From positions 62,433,824-62,497,823 of the forward strand of contig CM057232.1 in the NCBI GenBank assembly GCA_029891385.1: DNA of 64,000 nucleotides, in the 5' to 3' direction. Made by a program: the position numbers and the translations under genes. The stretch comes from Erythroxylum novogranatense. Taxonomy: Eukaryota; Streptophyta; Magnoliopsida; Malpighiales; Erythroxylaceae. Shown here one piece after another: positions 22,547 through 33,960 of this stretch (the stretch's first letter is position 1; each line of letters starts with the position of its first letter). Under the pieces are notes generated by a model. The model made no database searches. It was given only the letters and a program-made list of their open reading frames with translations, and had not been told where the DNA came from.

Positions 22547-23620
22547 TGTTAAGTCAAAATGACTTTACATAAAAATGATTTTGAAGTATAACAAACAAAG
22601 AGAGATCATATACAACAAAAACAAAGCAGACGCAAATACAAAACAGACGCAGACACAGAAGCAAAGCAGACGCAAAAGCAAATGCAAAGCAAACGCAGAC
22701 GCAAATACAAAATAGACGCAGACACAGATGCAAAGCAGACGCAGACGCAAATGCAAAGCAGACGCAGACGCAGAAGCAAAGCAGACGCAGACGCAAAAGC
22801 AAAACAGACGCAGACGCAAAAGCAAAACAGACGCAGATGCAAATGCAAAGCAGACGCAGACGCAAATACAAAGCAGACGCAGACGCAAAAGCAAAACAGA
22901 CGCAGACGCAGAAGCAAAGCAGACGTAAAAGCTAAACAGACGCAAATGTGAAGCAGATGCAGACGCAGTAAAGAAACAGATGCAAGAGTCAGTTCGAGTT
23001 AGTTACAGAACTCAACTGATTAGTCGTTTCTTTAAAGATTCAAGATTCAAGAATCAAGAAGCAGTTAGAGACGAAGGCTATAAATTCAAGTCGAAGTCAA
23101 AAACTAAAAAGCTGTTGATCTTAGAAAAATCACACAAAGTGAAAAAGCGATTAAGTCTGCAAACTAGTGAGTGCTATCTTCTCAGTAACAAAGTGTTCAA
23201 ATATTTTTGAAAAGAAAAGGTGTATGAGATAGCCTGCAGAGGCTAAGTGTGAAAGAATCTTGGTTGTAGAGACTCAAGAGGCTCGTGAAAGAATACTTGT
23301 AACGATTGAAGAGATAGTGAAATCTCGGAAGAAACTCGAGGATCGGCGTAGCCCACGGTTGGGGTGAACCAGGATAAATCCAGCGTGTCTACCACTCTTA
23401 CTCTCTATCTTGTTTTTAGTTTCAACTTTATCATTACTTACTATTCGTATACATAGTATTGAGAAGTTTGATCAATCGGAATAAATAAAATTCTGTAAAG
23501 ATTTTTATTCCTAACAAGTAATTACGAAAAGACTTATAAAGAGGGAATACACATTCAACCCCCTTCTCGTGCATTCTATTATTGTTTTCTAAGTGCTGTA
23601 TTAACGTGTGATTCACTTCA
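22547..23620 (+). repeat. 5' LTR of the SIRE-like element (1,074 bp)
   Basis: Begins TGTTAAGTCAAAATGAC and ends GTGTGATTCACTTCA, next to the primer site. It carries a 23-bp minisatellite (22620-22975) near its start. Confidence 0.88.
22620..22975. repeat. 23-bp minisatellite in the 5' LTR
   Basis: About 15 variants of AGCAGACGCAGACGCAAATG plus CAA, a 23-bp unit built from GCAGAC, GCAAAT and GCAAAA hexamers. None of the six frames meets stops for long distances, so it yields spurious Gln/Arg/Lys-rich open frames on plus and Cys/Leu/Phe-rich ones on minus. The 3' LTR has a matching but differently arranged tract at 31193-31612. Confidence 0.88.
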
Positions 23621-23622
23621 AT

Positions 23623-23634
23623 TGGTATCAGAGT
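23623..23634 (+). other. Primer binding site, tRNA-iMet
   Basis: TGGTATCAGAGT lies two bases after the LTR end. It matches the 3' end of plant initiator-Met tRNA, the common primer for copia elements. Confidence 0.85.
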
Positions 23635-23677
23635 GAGGTATCCAAGAATCACTTTGGTGAAGTGTGGATTAAAGATA

Positions 23678-25345
23678 ATGGCGGAGTCACATGTATACAT
23701 CACTGAAGGAGCCTCAGTCACTAGACCTCCAGCATTCAATGGAGAAGACTATCACTACTGGAAAGATAGGATGTTGTTATTCATCGAATCTACTCATGTT
23801 GACCTTTGGGATGTTATAGAGAACGAACCTTACACACCTGTAGATGAAGAAGGCAATTTTATTCCACGGAACAGATGGACGGCTGATCAGAAAGTAAGAA
23901 TACAGTTAAATTCAAAGGTGAAAATTTTCTTGACATGTGCCCTAAGCAGGAGCGAGTATGACAAAGTGCACGGTTGTGACACTGCAAAAGAGATGTGGGA
24001 CACATTGTCTATTGCTCACGAAGGCACAAGCCAAGTTAAATAATCCAAGATAAGTATTCTTGTGCATCAATATGAACTTTTTAGGATGGAAGATGAAGAA
24101 TCTATTGATCAAATGTTTGGAAGATTTCAAACAATTGTCAATAGATTGAAAGCTCTTGGAAGGACATACAACAATCAAGATCATGTTCGAAAGATTCTAA
24201 GAAGTCTTCCTAAGAGATGGAGACCTAAAGTTACTGTAGTGCAAGAAGTCAAAGACTTGAGCGTGTTAAAGCTGGATGAGTTGTTGGGATCCTTAAAGAT
24301 TCATGAAGTAGAACTCAACGCTGAAGACAAGCCCAAGCGAGATAAGTCAATAGCACTGAAGGCCAGACAAAAGAATCATAAGACTCAGAGATGGAGGAAG
24401 TCATGAAAAGCGTTGAAAATTGAAAAATCAAAGGATGACAACTCCAGCCAATCCGAATCAGAGTCAAGTGATGAAGATGACGAATTATCTTTCATTTCCA
24501 GAAAGATAAGACGCATGTGGAAGAAAAAGCCCAGAGTGAACCAGACATTCAGAAAGAATGGGAAAGATGAAGCTAAACCAGAGAAGTCTTCTATCATTTG
24601 CTACGAGTGCAACCAGCCTGGACATTATAAGTCCGAATGTCCTACTCTCAAGAAGAAACCAAAAAAGAGTAGAGAAGGCAAGAAAAACATGATGGCAACA
24701 TGGGAGGACCTAGATTCATCTGAATCAGATACAGCCTCCGAGTCATCAGAACATGCAAACATTTGCCTAATGGCCGAGGAAGATAATGATGAGGAGGTAA
24801 AATCAGATTATGATAATTTGCATGATGCCTATTCAGAATTGTTAGAAGATTCTCATGTTATTCTGAAACAGTACAAGCTATTAAAGAAGAAGTATGTAGA
24901 AAATATTAAACATACTGAGGTAATAGAGAGAGAAAATGTTTGTTTAAAGAAACAATTAGAAGATAAAAAGAAAATTGTAGACAGATTAGAAGAGATTAAT
25001 CAACTTAAACTAAGGATTAAGAATTTATCAGTCGATTTAGCTACTTTCACAGAAAGTACAAAGAAAATGAATGAGATACTTGGAAAATGTAGACATCCAA
25101 GTGATAAGACTGGATTAGGGTTTACAGGAAACAAGATTCAGTCTCGTAAAAAATCTGTCATTAAAAAAGGAAGATATAGGATGATTAATTTTAATCAACA
25201 TTCTAATAATATGCATCATATATCACATCATATGCATACTACTAACCATAAAGGACCTAAGAAAATTTGGGTACTAAGAAATAAAATAGTTTCTCCTGCA
25301 GATATCCTTCCTTGGAAGATACGGCAAAGCACCATTAGTATTTAG
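23678..25345 (+). pseudogene. gag: SIRE-like gag (capsid/nucleocapsid), one frame with two internal stops
   Basis: A single frame of ~555 codons from ATG at 23678, starting MAESHVYITEGASVTRPPAF and the capsid signature FNGEDYHYWKDRMLLFI. It is interrupted by TAA at 24041-24043 and TGA at 24404-24406, both in frame with what follows, so two point changes account for the breaks. The middle holds a CX2CX4HX4C zinc knuckle (CYECNQPGHYKSEC, about 24595-24640), then Lys-rich and acidic Ser-rich stretches. A long charged segment (about 24790-25080) looks like a coiled coil. It ends just after GPKKIWV, a hinge to protease. The product would form the virus-like particle and bind the RNA. Confidence 0.85.
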
Positions 25346-28300
25346 GCAAAGGATGCTCGCGACATGACGGGAAGAAGGTCTATGTTCCTAGACCTTCAAA
25401 GATAAGAAGGAGGATCGAGAACTTTCGAGACAACAAATAGGGGCAAAATTATTGGAATCGGAAAATAGGTAAAGATTCCTTTACATGCATAAATAATGTC
25501 TTTGCTTGTTAATGGTCTAAAGCATAACTTGATTAGCGTCGATCAATTGTGTGATTCTGTTTCACAGCTACATTCAATCAAAATCTTTGCGAAGTCGAAA
25601 CAAAGATGGGTTAATACTTTTCTCGCCAAGAGAAGAAACAACCTTTACAAAATCAATTTAGAAGATTTTCAAAACAAAATATTTCATGTTTTCTATCTTC
25701 GAAGAAGAAAGACTAATCTGGCATAAAAAGCTAGGTCATGTCTCTTTGAAACATATTTCAAAATTGGTAAAACATGATTTGGTAAGAGGTTTGCCAAAAA
25801 TAAGTTTTGACAAAGAATTTTTTTGTGAAAATTGTTTGAAAGGAAAACAAGTTAAAACCTCTTTCTCTTCTAAAAGTTTTGTAACCTCATCAAGACCTAT
25901 AGAACTATTACATATAGATTTATTTGGTCCTACAAGGACATTAAGTCTTGGCAGAAAGAAATATGGACTCGTCATTGTTGATGACTTTACTCGATTTTGT
26001 TGGATATTATTTTATCACACAAAGATGAGTCTTTTAAGTGCTTTAGAATCTTATCCGAAAAGTTCTGAGAATGAAAAGGAATGTCCATAGCAAGATGTCG
26101 GAGTGACCATGGTGGAGAATTTGAAAATGAGAAGTTTAGAGTATCTTGTGAGGAGAATGGAATTTCCCACAACTTCTCAAATTTCCTAGAACTCCACAAC
26201 AAAATGGAGTTGTTGAAAGAAAGAATAGGACGATTCAAGAGATGGCAAGGACAATGCTATGTGAGACAAATCTACCTAAGTATTTCTGGGCAGAAGCTGT
26301 GAATACAGCATGCTATATTCAGAATAGGATCATGTTGCGACCCATACTGAAGAAGACTCCCTACGAGTTATGGAATGGAAGAAGACCAAGCATATCTTAC
26401 TTTCATCCATTTGGGTGCAAATGTTCCATTCTCAATCTGAAAGAGTGTTGGATAAATTCGACTCGAAGACCTTTCCAGGAATCTTCCTAGGCTACTCATT
26501 ATCGTCTAAAGCGTTTCGAGTTTACAACTTGACTTCAAAGACTGTTGAAGAGACGATACATGTCAAGTTTGATGATAGTTCTCAACCCCATAAGGAAGAT
26601 GACATGGAGAATGAAGGTCCTTCAAAAAACTTAGATAATACCTCAGAAACTCCCTCGTCAGACATTCATGAGAACAAGATTGAAGATATTCCAAAAACTA
26701 TAGAACTAAGACGAAATTGGAGATATAAAAGTTTTCATCCAGAAGAACTAGTTATCGGTGACACCTCAGAAGGAATTAGGACAAGGTCCAGATTCAGAAG
26801 AGAAGCTAATGTAGCTTTTATCTCTAAAGTAGAGCCTAAGAAGGTTGAGGAAGCTCTTCAAGACGAAGCTTGGGTGTTAGCTATGCAAGAGGAGCTGAAT
26901 CAATTTACTAGAAATAACGTCTGGTCCTTAGTTCCAAAACCTTTTAAGAAATTCATTATTGGAACAAGATGGGTTTTCAAGAATAAGTTAGACGAATCAG
27001 GTAGGGTGAGTCGTGATAAGGCTAGATTAGTAGCATAAGGCTATAATCAGCAAGAAGGAATAGACTACAATGAAACATATGCTCCAGTGGCGAGACTTGA
27101 AGCTATAAGGATTTTGTTAGCATATGCAATCTGTCATGATATAAAGTTGTTTCAGATGGATGTTAAGAGTGCATTTCTGAATGGCTTTATAGATGAAGAG
27201 GTGTATGTGAAACAACCACCTGGCTTTGAAGATGTTAAAAAATCAGACTATGTCTATAGACTTCACAAAGCCTTATATGGTCTGAAGCAAGCTCCTAGAG
27301 CTTGGTATGATCGTCTGAGTACCTTCCTAATAGAGAATGGGTTCAGTAGAGGACAAGTTGATAAGACACTCTTTAAGAAGAGTTTTTAGAATGATTTTAT
27401 CCTATTACAGATCTACGTTGATGACATCATTTTTGGTGCTACTTCAAAAGAGCTGTGTTTAAAGTTTGAGAGCTTAATGAAGAAAGAATTTGAAATGAGT
27501 ATGATAGGCGAGTTAAAGTTCTTTCTTGGGTTGCAAGTTAGGCAGACCGAAGAGAAGATCTTCGTTCATCAACAAAAGTATGTGAAAGAGTTGTTGAATA
27601 AGTTTGATATGAATAATGTGAAGCCTATGGCAACTCCGATGCATCCTTCAAACCTTTTGTCGAAAGATGAAGTTGGTAAGAAGGTGGATCAAACCCTATA
27701 TAGAGGGATGATCGACTCTTTCTTGTATCTTCTGACAAGTAGACCTGATATTACATTCAGTGTATGCTTGTGTGCAAGATTTCAAGCCGATCTTAGAGTC
27801 TCATTTATTCTTTCATAAAAGAATTTTGAGATATCTCGCAGTACTACTGATCTTTGCATAATGTTTGAGAAAGGTAAAGATTTCAGGTTAATTGGATATT
27901 ACGATGCGGACTATGCCGAGATGAATCGAAAGAAAAAGCACAAGTGGAGGATGTCATTTTCTGAGGAAATCTAGTCTCTGGTCAAGCAAGAGACAAAGCT
28001 CAATTGCTCTATTAACCGCCAAGCGAATATATATGTTCGCCGCAAGTCTTTGCTCCTGCACGCCAGGATCAAGTATCGACTTGAAGACTATTCAGTTAAA
28101 GAGGAGGAGATTCCAATTTATTGCGACAACACCAGTATGATAAATCTATCTAAGAATCAATTCAAGATTCCAGAGTGAAGCATATAGAAGTCAGACATCA
28201 TTTCCTGAGAGATTATGTTCAGAGGAAAGTGGTGCTTCTACAGTTTGTTGAAACAGAATTTCAGTGGGCAGACATCTTCACTAAACCACTAACTGAAGAA

Positions 28301-28360
28301 CGGTTTCAGAAGATAAGACGCAATCTTAACATGGTGATGTTAAATAAGCAGTCAGGCTAA
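25346..28360 (+). pseudogene. pol: SIRE-like pol: protease, integrase, RT and RNase H, heavily broken
   Basis: Protease is decayed: where copia elements have YLDSGCSRHMTG, this copy reads YLGKGCSRHMTG in a composite of frames, losing the catalytic Asp. Integrase (25496-26490, three frames) keeps HKKLGHVSLKH with CENCLKGK (zinc site), HIDLFGP and RSDHGGEFENE for two catalytic Asp positions, and AEAVNTACYIQNR. RT (26370-27818) has ALQDEAWVLAMQEELNQF, WVFKNKLDE, FQMDVKSAFLNGF, LYGLKQAPRAWYD and the catalytic IYVDDIIFG. Stops fall at 27036 and 27388. RNase H is degraded (27830-28360) but ends with EFQWADIFTKPLTEERF. The order integrase before RT defines Ty1/copia. Confidence 0.88.
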
Positions 28361-28624
28361 AGTAACATGGAAACTAACGGCGTTAGTTACATTGAGTCAC
28401 AACTAGTAACTCTCTCACAAGAAAGATTTTTGGAGAGAAAAATCTGATAACCTCGAGGTTCTTAATGATTCTAGAACCAACCGAACCATAACCCTATATG
28501 TAGACTGAAGATGAAATTGTAGCAGTCTTTTCATCATCACCTGACGATTCACTTCTGCTTTACCAATCTTCTCAAAAACATTTCGCTCAAAAAACTCTCC
28601 AGAGGATATTTTTCACTCTATACA
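28361..28624 (+). other. Gap between pol and env-like region
   Basis: About 260 bp of leader-like sequence with no open frame of note, separating the end of RNase H from the next ATG. Confidence 0.5.
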
Positions 28625-30908
28625 ATGGAAACAACCATGATTTATGGAAGACTTGTGGACTTTGAGTCACTAAGAAGAGACGACATGGATGTAGAACCAG
28701 AAATCATAAGAGCTGGTTGGAAGAACTTCTTTCAGATACAAGAACCAGTCTATACGAATGAAGTATATGAGTTCTGGAAGAACGCTCGTCTGATAGATAA
28801 CACTATTATATCCTCTGTAGAGAGAATATCTGTTCTTATTACAAAGGATCTGATAAAGATGGTGACCGACTGTCCATCAGTTGGTGAGAAACTGTCTACC
28901 AAGGCCGGATGGATGACCTCAGTCGGAATGAAAGAAGAAGATATCAAGAGGCAACTATATGGCACAAATAACTCAAGGGAGAGGAAGACATCAAATTTGA
29001 TTCCGAAGGCTAGGGTGCTTCACGCAATTCTATTTAATTGCATTCTACCCAGAGTCGGTTCAAGACATTTGGTGACTACTCTAGACGAACAATGCCTGTT
29101 CTTTCTTCTGAATCGAAATCCCATAGATTTACCCTTCTTAATCTTTCACTATATGGTTAAGGGGTTAAAGGAAACTACCAGTTATCCTTATGGTATGATT
29201 TTGACGAGGATTTTTAAGGAATCCAAGATTCGCTCCGCACTCGGTATCGGACCATAAACTGCTCTGTGAAGAGCAAGATCGATGCACACACGATACGGCG
29301 AATGGGTCGAACACGATGAGACAAAGAACAAGCAGACTCTTCAAGGAAGTCAAGAACTGAGGGGGAGCATGTATTGAAGAAGACTCCTGTCTCAAGTTCT
29401 CAGTCTCCAGTGAGTATCAAATCACCTACTGCTGAACTAAGGAGAGTGCTAGGTAGACCTCTCATGAAAATGACGAGTCCTCTTTTCAAAGAAAGCCAAT
29501 CTCAGAGGACAAAACAAAGTGCGCTAAAGAGACAAGGAGAAAGTCTGTTGAACGAAGTTGTGAAGAAAGCAAAGAGATCACCAAGAATTAGGACTCGAGG
29601 CAACAGAAGAAAAGATTGCCAGAGAAGCAGTCGAGAAGAAACTTCTAAATCTTGTGCACCCAGAGCCACAAGATCTTTAGTCTCTATTCGAAGAAGATAC
29701 GGCCGTAAAATCCAAAAAGACCGAGAGGAAGAGAAAAGCAACATCGAGAAAAGAAAATCTCCAACGAAGAAATCAAAAACTAATCAAGCGAGAAAAAGAC
29801 TAAGAAGGTTAGTCGAAAGAAGATCATTTCAACCTAGCGAGGACGTTAGTCAACGAAAGAAACTATCAATCTGCTCAAGTAGAAGCGAAGTGGCGGTTCT
29901 GATTCAGATACCCCTATTGCTCAACAGAGGAGCGAAGATGAGAGCCCTTCAGATGACTCTATTGAAGCACATCGAAGAAGCAACAGATGATCATTAGGAG
30001 GATGATAAACCATGTCTAATGGTATACAACTACCACAAGTTTTGAGGAAATGAAGTTGAAGATCAAAATGGTAGAAGTAGTTACAGACGTAAGACCGCTA
30101 TTGCAATCGGTGTTCAACCAAAGAAGAAGATAGTAGTGCATGTACAACCTATGGTGATTAACCATAACATATGGGAGTTACTCAAAAAGACGAAAAGATC
30201 TTCTATGATACTTTGGGATTTCTTTGCTACTATGTCATATCCTACAAAACGTCCCCGCCATCCGTGTACTATTTTCCCAATCACTAAAAATACGAGAGAT
30301 AATGGTTGCACGGATATACACCAAGATTCCCAAAAGATTTTACTAGGGGGAAATCAAAATTATATCCTGAAGATGATGCTAGTGATGATCTGTCCGCAGA
30401 TCAAATTGCAGAAGAAGTGCGAAAAATTGATAAAGCATGCACGCCTGCACAGAAGTCAGATAAAGCGAACTACATCCATACTAATAGTGAGGAAGACTGT
30501 CCAGTAGGGGGAAGAATAAGAACATGAACATTTATTGAGTTCCTCGTTCAGACATTTCTTCGTATTAGCCCTTTGTCTAATACATTGTCTATTGAAGCAC
30601 AAGCTCTACCCCTGCAAGGAAGACAGTTGCTGATGCTGCCTGCTCTTTTTGATTTAGATCTTCCTGAAGAATAAACGTTCATTCGTCCACCTACCTTTGA
30701 GATCAATGAAGACTACATTCCATCCTTTGATGCTTACACTACTTCAATTCCTTTCGCTCCTTCATCAGCAGAAGTTGATCAAGCCTCTTCGTCAGTTGAT
30801 CCACCAGATGAAGTTAGCAGATTATGTAGTGAACTCAACGATATGAAGGAGACGGTGAATGATCTGAGAAAGATGATAGCAGAACTGCTGAAGACCCAGA
30901 ATCGTTAA
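28625..30908 (+). pseudogene. Env-like downstream coding region of the SIRE-like element
   Basis: The first 210 codons (28625-29257) are intact. They start METTMIYGRLVDFESL and contain EPVYTNEVYEFWKNAR, ARVLHAILFNCILPR and EQCLFFLLNRNPIDLPFL. These resemble the 'putative plant transposon protein' domain that I associate with the extra ORF of such elements. Further pieces follow in shifting frames: a very basic Lys/Arg/Ser-rich stretch (29374-29997), then 30136-30530. The 3' end carries a heptad-like segment (SRLCSELNDMKETVNDL, near 30820-30905) ending in TAA at 30906. The place after pol and the C-terminal coiled coil agree with descriptions of env-like ORFs in SIRE elements. I see no clear signal peptide or membrane anchor, so an envelope function is not shown. 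Confidence 0.6.
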
Positions 30909-31100
30909 TCATTTTTTGATAATACAAATAGGGGGAGAGCAGGGAAAGAAGATAATCAATGAAAAGGAGAGGATGTTCGACAAAGAAGGTGTGACCACAA
31001 CAGATTTAAGAAAGGAAGAAGATAAGTATTTTTTTACTTTGCAAAATCAGAAATTTACTTTGTTCGCTTTTTCTTTTCTTGTATGTAATTTGTTATATTC

Positions 31101-31114
31101 AAAAAGGGGGAGAT
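31101..31114 (+). other. Polypurine tract of the SIRE-like element
   Basis: AAAAAGGGGGAGAT directly before the 3' LTR start TGTTAAG. Confidence 0.85.
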
Positions 31115-32239
31115 TGTTAAGTCAAAAAGACTTTACATAAAAATGATTTTGAAGTATAACAAACAAAGAGAGATCATATACAAGAAAAACAAAGCAGACG
31201 CAAATACAAAACAGACGCAGACATAGATGAAAAGCAGACGCAGACACAGAAGCAAAGCAGACGCAAAAGCAAAGCAGATGCAGACGCAAATGCAAAGCAG
31301 ACGCAGACGCAAATACAAAACAGACGCAGACATAGATGCAAAGCAGACGCAGACGCAAATGCCAAGCAGACACATACGCAAATACAAAGCAGACGCAGAC
31401 GCAAATGCAAAGCGAGCCTTGAGCGCAAATCGAAATGCGGCGACGCAGAAAGCAAAAGCAAAAGCAAAGCAGACGCAGACGCAAATGCAAAGCAGACGCA
31501 TACGCAGACGTAAAAGCAAAACAGACGCAGACGCAGATGCAAAGCAGACGCAAAAGCTAAACAGACGCAAATGTGAAGCAGATGCGACGATAAAGAAAGC
31601 AGACGCAAGAGTCGATTCGAGTTAATTCTGAGAACTCAACCGATTAACTGTTTCTTTAAAATTTAAGATTCAAGAATCAAGAAGCGAGTTAGAGGCGAAG
31701 GCTATAAATTCAAGTCGAAGTCGAAAACTAAAAGTCTGCGATCTTAGAAAAATCACACAAAGTGAAAAGCGATTAAGTGCAAACTAGTGAGTGCTATCTT
31801 CTTGTAACAAAGTGTTCAAATATTTTCTGAAAAGAAAAGGTGTACAGATAACTGCAGAGGCTAAGTGTGAAAGAATCTTGGTTGTAGAGACTGAAGAGGC
31901 TCGTGAAAGAATACTTATAACGATTGAAGAGATAATGAAATCTCGGAAGAAACTCGAGGATCGGCGTAGCTCACGGTTTAGGGTGAACCAGATAAATCCG
32001 CGTGTCTACCACTCTTACTCTATCTTGTTTTTAGTTTCAACTTTATCATTACTTACTGTTCGTATACATAGTATTGAGAAGTTTGATCAATCGGAATAAA
32101 TAAAATTCTGTAAAGATTTTTATTCTTAACAAGTAATTCTGAAAAGACTTATAAAGAGGAGAATACACAATTCAACCCCCCCTTCTCGTGCATTCTATTA
32201 TTGTTTTCTAAGTGTTGTATTAACGTGTGATTCACTTTA
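31115..32239 (+). repeat. 3' LTR of the SIRE-like element (1,125 bp)
   Basis: Starts TGTTAAGTCAAAAAGAC. Its end, CACTTTA, is CACTTCA with the penultimate C changed to T. The target duplication ACAAA follows. It is ~50 bp longer than its partner because of a different minisatellite. Confidence 0.87.
31193..31612. repeat. 23-bp minisatellite in the 3' LTR
   Basis: Same unit family as 22620-22975, with more copies and a scrambled patch at 31405-31450 (AGCGAGCCTTGAGCGC) that has no counterpart in the 5' LTR. Confidence 0.85.
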
Positions 32240-32244
32240 ACAAA

Positions 32245-32403
32245 TACCGGAAATATCATGAATGCATGTACAGTTATTTTTTATGTGCATAAATTCACTG
32301 TTCACAAATACCAGTATGTATGAACAATCCTAAGTTGTCCCAATCATTCTCATCCTTTGCTAAATTACGATTTTACCCTTCCCGTCGGGGGTGGGATGTT
32401 ACA
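32245..32403 (-). repeat. Remaining end of the solo LTR
   Basis: The last 159 bp of the solo LTR after the SIRE-like insertion. It includes CCGGAAATATCATGAATGCATG, which matches CCGGAAAAATCATGAATGCATG at 62152, showing that the two LTRs are related near this end. Confidence 0.75.
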
Positions 32404-32408
32404 CTCAA

Positions 32409-33365
32409 GCTTTTATGCTAAAGTGTGATAGGTGTCAAAGAGTGGGTAACATATCGAAGAAGGATGAGATGCAACTTTTAAACATCTTAGAGGTGGAGAT
32501 ATTTGATGCATAGGGATTTGACTTCACAGGACCATTCCTATCATCTTCAAGTAACAGTTACATATCAGTTGGAGTTGACTATGTTTCCAGGTGGGTTGAG
32601 GCTATATCTACTCTAACTAATGATAACAAGGTGGTTCAAAAGTTCATCAAAAATATCTTTACGAGATTTGGGGAGCCCAAAGTAATTATAAGTGATGGAG
32701 GGAGCTATTTTTTTAGCAAACCATTTGAGGCTCTTCTAAAGAGATACAATGTTCATCATAAAGTGGCAACTCCTTACCACCCCCAAACTAATGATCAAGT
32801 GGAGGTGGTGAACAGTGAGCTGAAGAAGATTTTAGAGAAGGTAGTGAGCACCTCAAGAAAGGATTAGGTGTTAAAGCTAGATGACACCTTATGGGTTTAC
32901 AAGACAACTTTTAAAACATCCATAGGAACTACTCCATATAGACTTGTGTATGGCAAGGCGTGCCATTTACTGTTGGAGTTGGAGCTAGAACATCGGGCTT
33001 ATTAGGCCATTAGGAAGTTGAACATGGATTTGAAGCTTGCAGGTGAGAAAAGATTGCTATAACTTGACGAATAATAAGAATTAAGGTTTAACGCTTACAA
33101 AAATGCTAGTTTGTACAAGGAAAGGATAAAGAAATGGCATGATGCTCACATTAAGAATAAGAAGTTCAAGAGTGGGCACTTGGTGCTTTTGTTCAATTCA
33201 CAAATTTGATTATTTCTTGGAAAGCTCAAGTCAAGATGGAGTGTACCCTTCAAGGTTATTCAAGTGTTTCCCTATGGAGTTTTGGAGTTGGAAAATGACA
33301 AGAGTGTAGCATTCAAGGTCAATAGACATAGAAGCAAGCCATACTATGGAGGGACATGTTCATAA
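32409..33365 (+). pseudogene. pol: Athila-like pol, 3' part: integrase
   Basis: Resumes the zinc-binding domain with FMLKCDRCQRVGNISKKDEM immediately after the CTCAA duplication. The catalytic core follows: FDFTGPF, SVGVDYVSRWVEA, VIISDGGSYFFSKPFEALL and YHPQTNDQVEVVNSELKKIL, giving the Asp, Asp and Glu positions. A 78-codon frame (32631-32867) is open, and the rest is crossed by stops. The C-terminal part matches the Athila type (FGKLKSRWSVPF-like GKLKSRWS, VFPYGVLELEN, KVNRHRSKPYYGG) and ends at TAA 33363. It has no chromodomain. It would join cDNA to the genome if intact. Confidence 0.85.
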
Positions 33366-33960
33366 GAAAGGGAAGTCATCTCTTTCTTTTCTTCTACTCC
33401 TTTGAAATGGTCAAGCTAATCACCTTAACTTAGCATGTTTACCTTTCTTTTGCTTGCTTTTGCTTACTTGTGTGCTTGATTTGTTTGGTTTTGATTATGT
33501 TTGTTTTGAATTATGTTTGAGTTTTAACTTGTTTTCTTTCCAAATTTCTTATTTGTTAGTTGATTTTGATGTGCCAGTAGGTTTATTAAACATTGGGAAT
33601 GCATGCTAAGCTTAGAAGCAGGTTAAGAAGTTGGAAAAGTTGGACAACCTACGATCGTGGGAGATGGGTTGATTCCCACGAGCAAGGGAAGGCTTTCCAA
33701 AAACTTTATGGAGCCTTCCATTTTCCATGAAACTTTATGGAGCCTTAACCCATAATTGTGGAAATCACAATCGTGGGACGCTTTGACAGAAATTATTTAA
33801 AAAAACCCTTTTTTTCTTCTTTTTTTCACTTTCCTTCACTTTCTCTCTCTATAGTTGACTCTCTCACTAACCTTAGCTTCGAAAATCTTTCATTTTTCTC
33901 CCAAACTTTGATATTTTCTTCATCTTTTCCATCATTAATCACTTCTTTTACACTTATTTC
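33366..33960 (+). other. Untranslated spacer after Athila-like pol
   Basis: Contains a direct repeat of AAACTTTATGGAGCCTT (about 33700 and 33728) and several copies of a CGATCGTGGGA / TCCCACGA-type inverted motif (33650-33775). No gene was seen. Confidence 0.55.

Larger units (their letters stand above)
22547..32239 (+). mobile_element. SIRE/Maximus-like Ty1/copia retrotransposon, 9.7 kb
   Basis: Two LTRs (22547-23620 and 31115-32239) start TGTTAAGTCAAAA. The target duplication is ACAAA on both sides (22542-22546 and 32240-32244), inside the solo LTR. Between them, in order, are a tRNA-iMet primer site, gag with one zinc knuckle and a long coiled region, pol in the copia order (protease, integrase, RT, RNase H), and an extra downstream coding region in the env-like position. 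The last feature, with the gag motif CYECNQPGHYKSECP and GPKKIWV, matches what is known of the SIRE/Maximus lineage. All coding parts contain stops or frameshifts. Confidence 0.88.
18647..32403 (-). mobile_element. Solo LTR of a gypsy (chromovirus-like) element, ~4.06 kb, itself interrupted
   Basis: Starts TGTAACACCCTACTCCCGCG and ends GGTGGGATGTTACA, forming terminal inverted repeats. It is flanked by a perfect 5-bp target duplication CTCAA (18642-18646 and 32404-32408). Removing it restores the Athila integrase reading. Without the nested copia element (22547-32239 plus its 5-bp duplication) it is 4,059 bp and contains no primer site, coding region or second LTR. It is therefore a solo LTR left by recombination between two LTRs. 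The strand is inferred from similarity, in reverse, to the ends of the LTRs at 1581 and 6345 (GAGTCCGTGCCCTGCAAGGG against their CTCGCGGGTCACGGGCTCGG) and, directly, to the minus-strand LTR at 59446. Confidence 0.85.

Noticed and set aside
22554..22945. Minus-strand open frames rich in Cys, Leu and Phe that look like membrane proteins
   Set aside because: They are the reverse reading of the 23-bp minisatellite, which has no stops in any frame. The same appears at 31122-31608.
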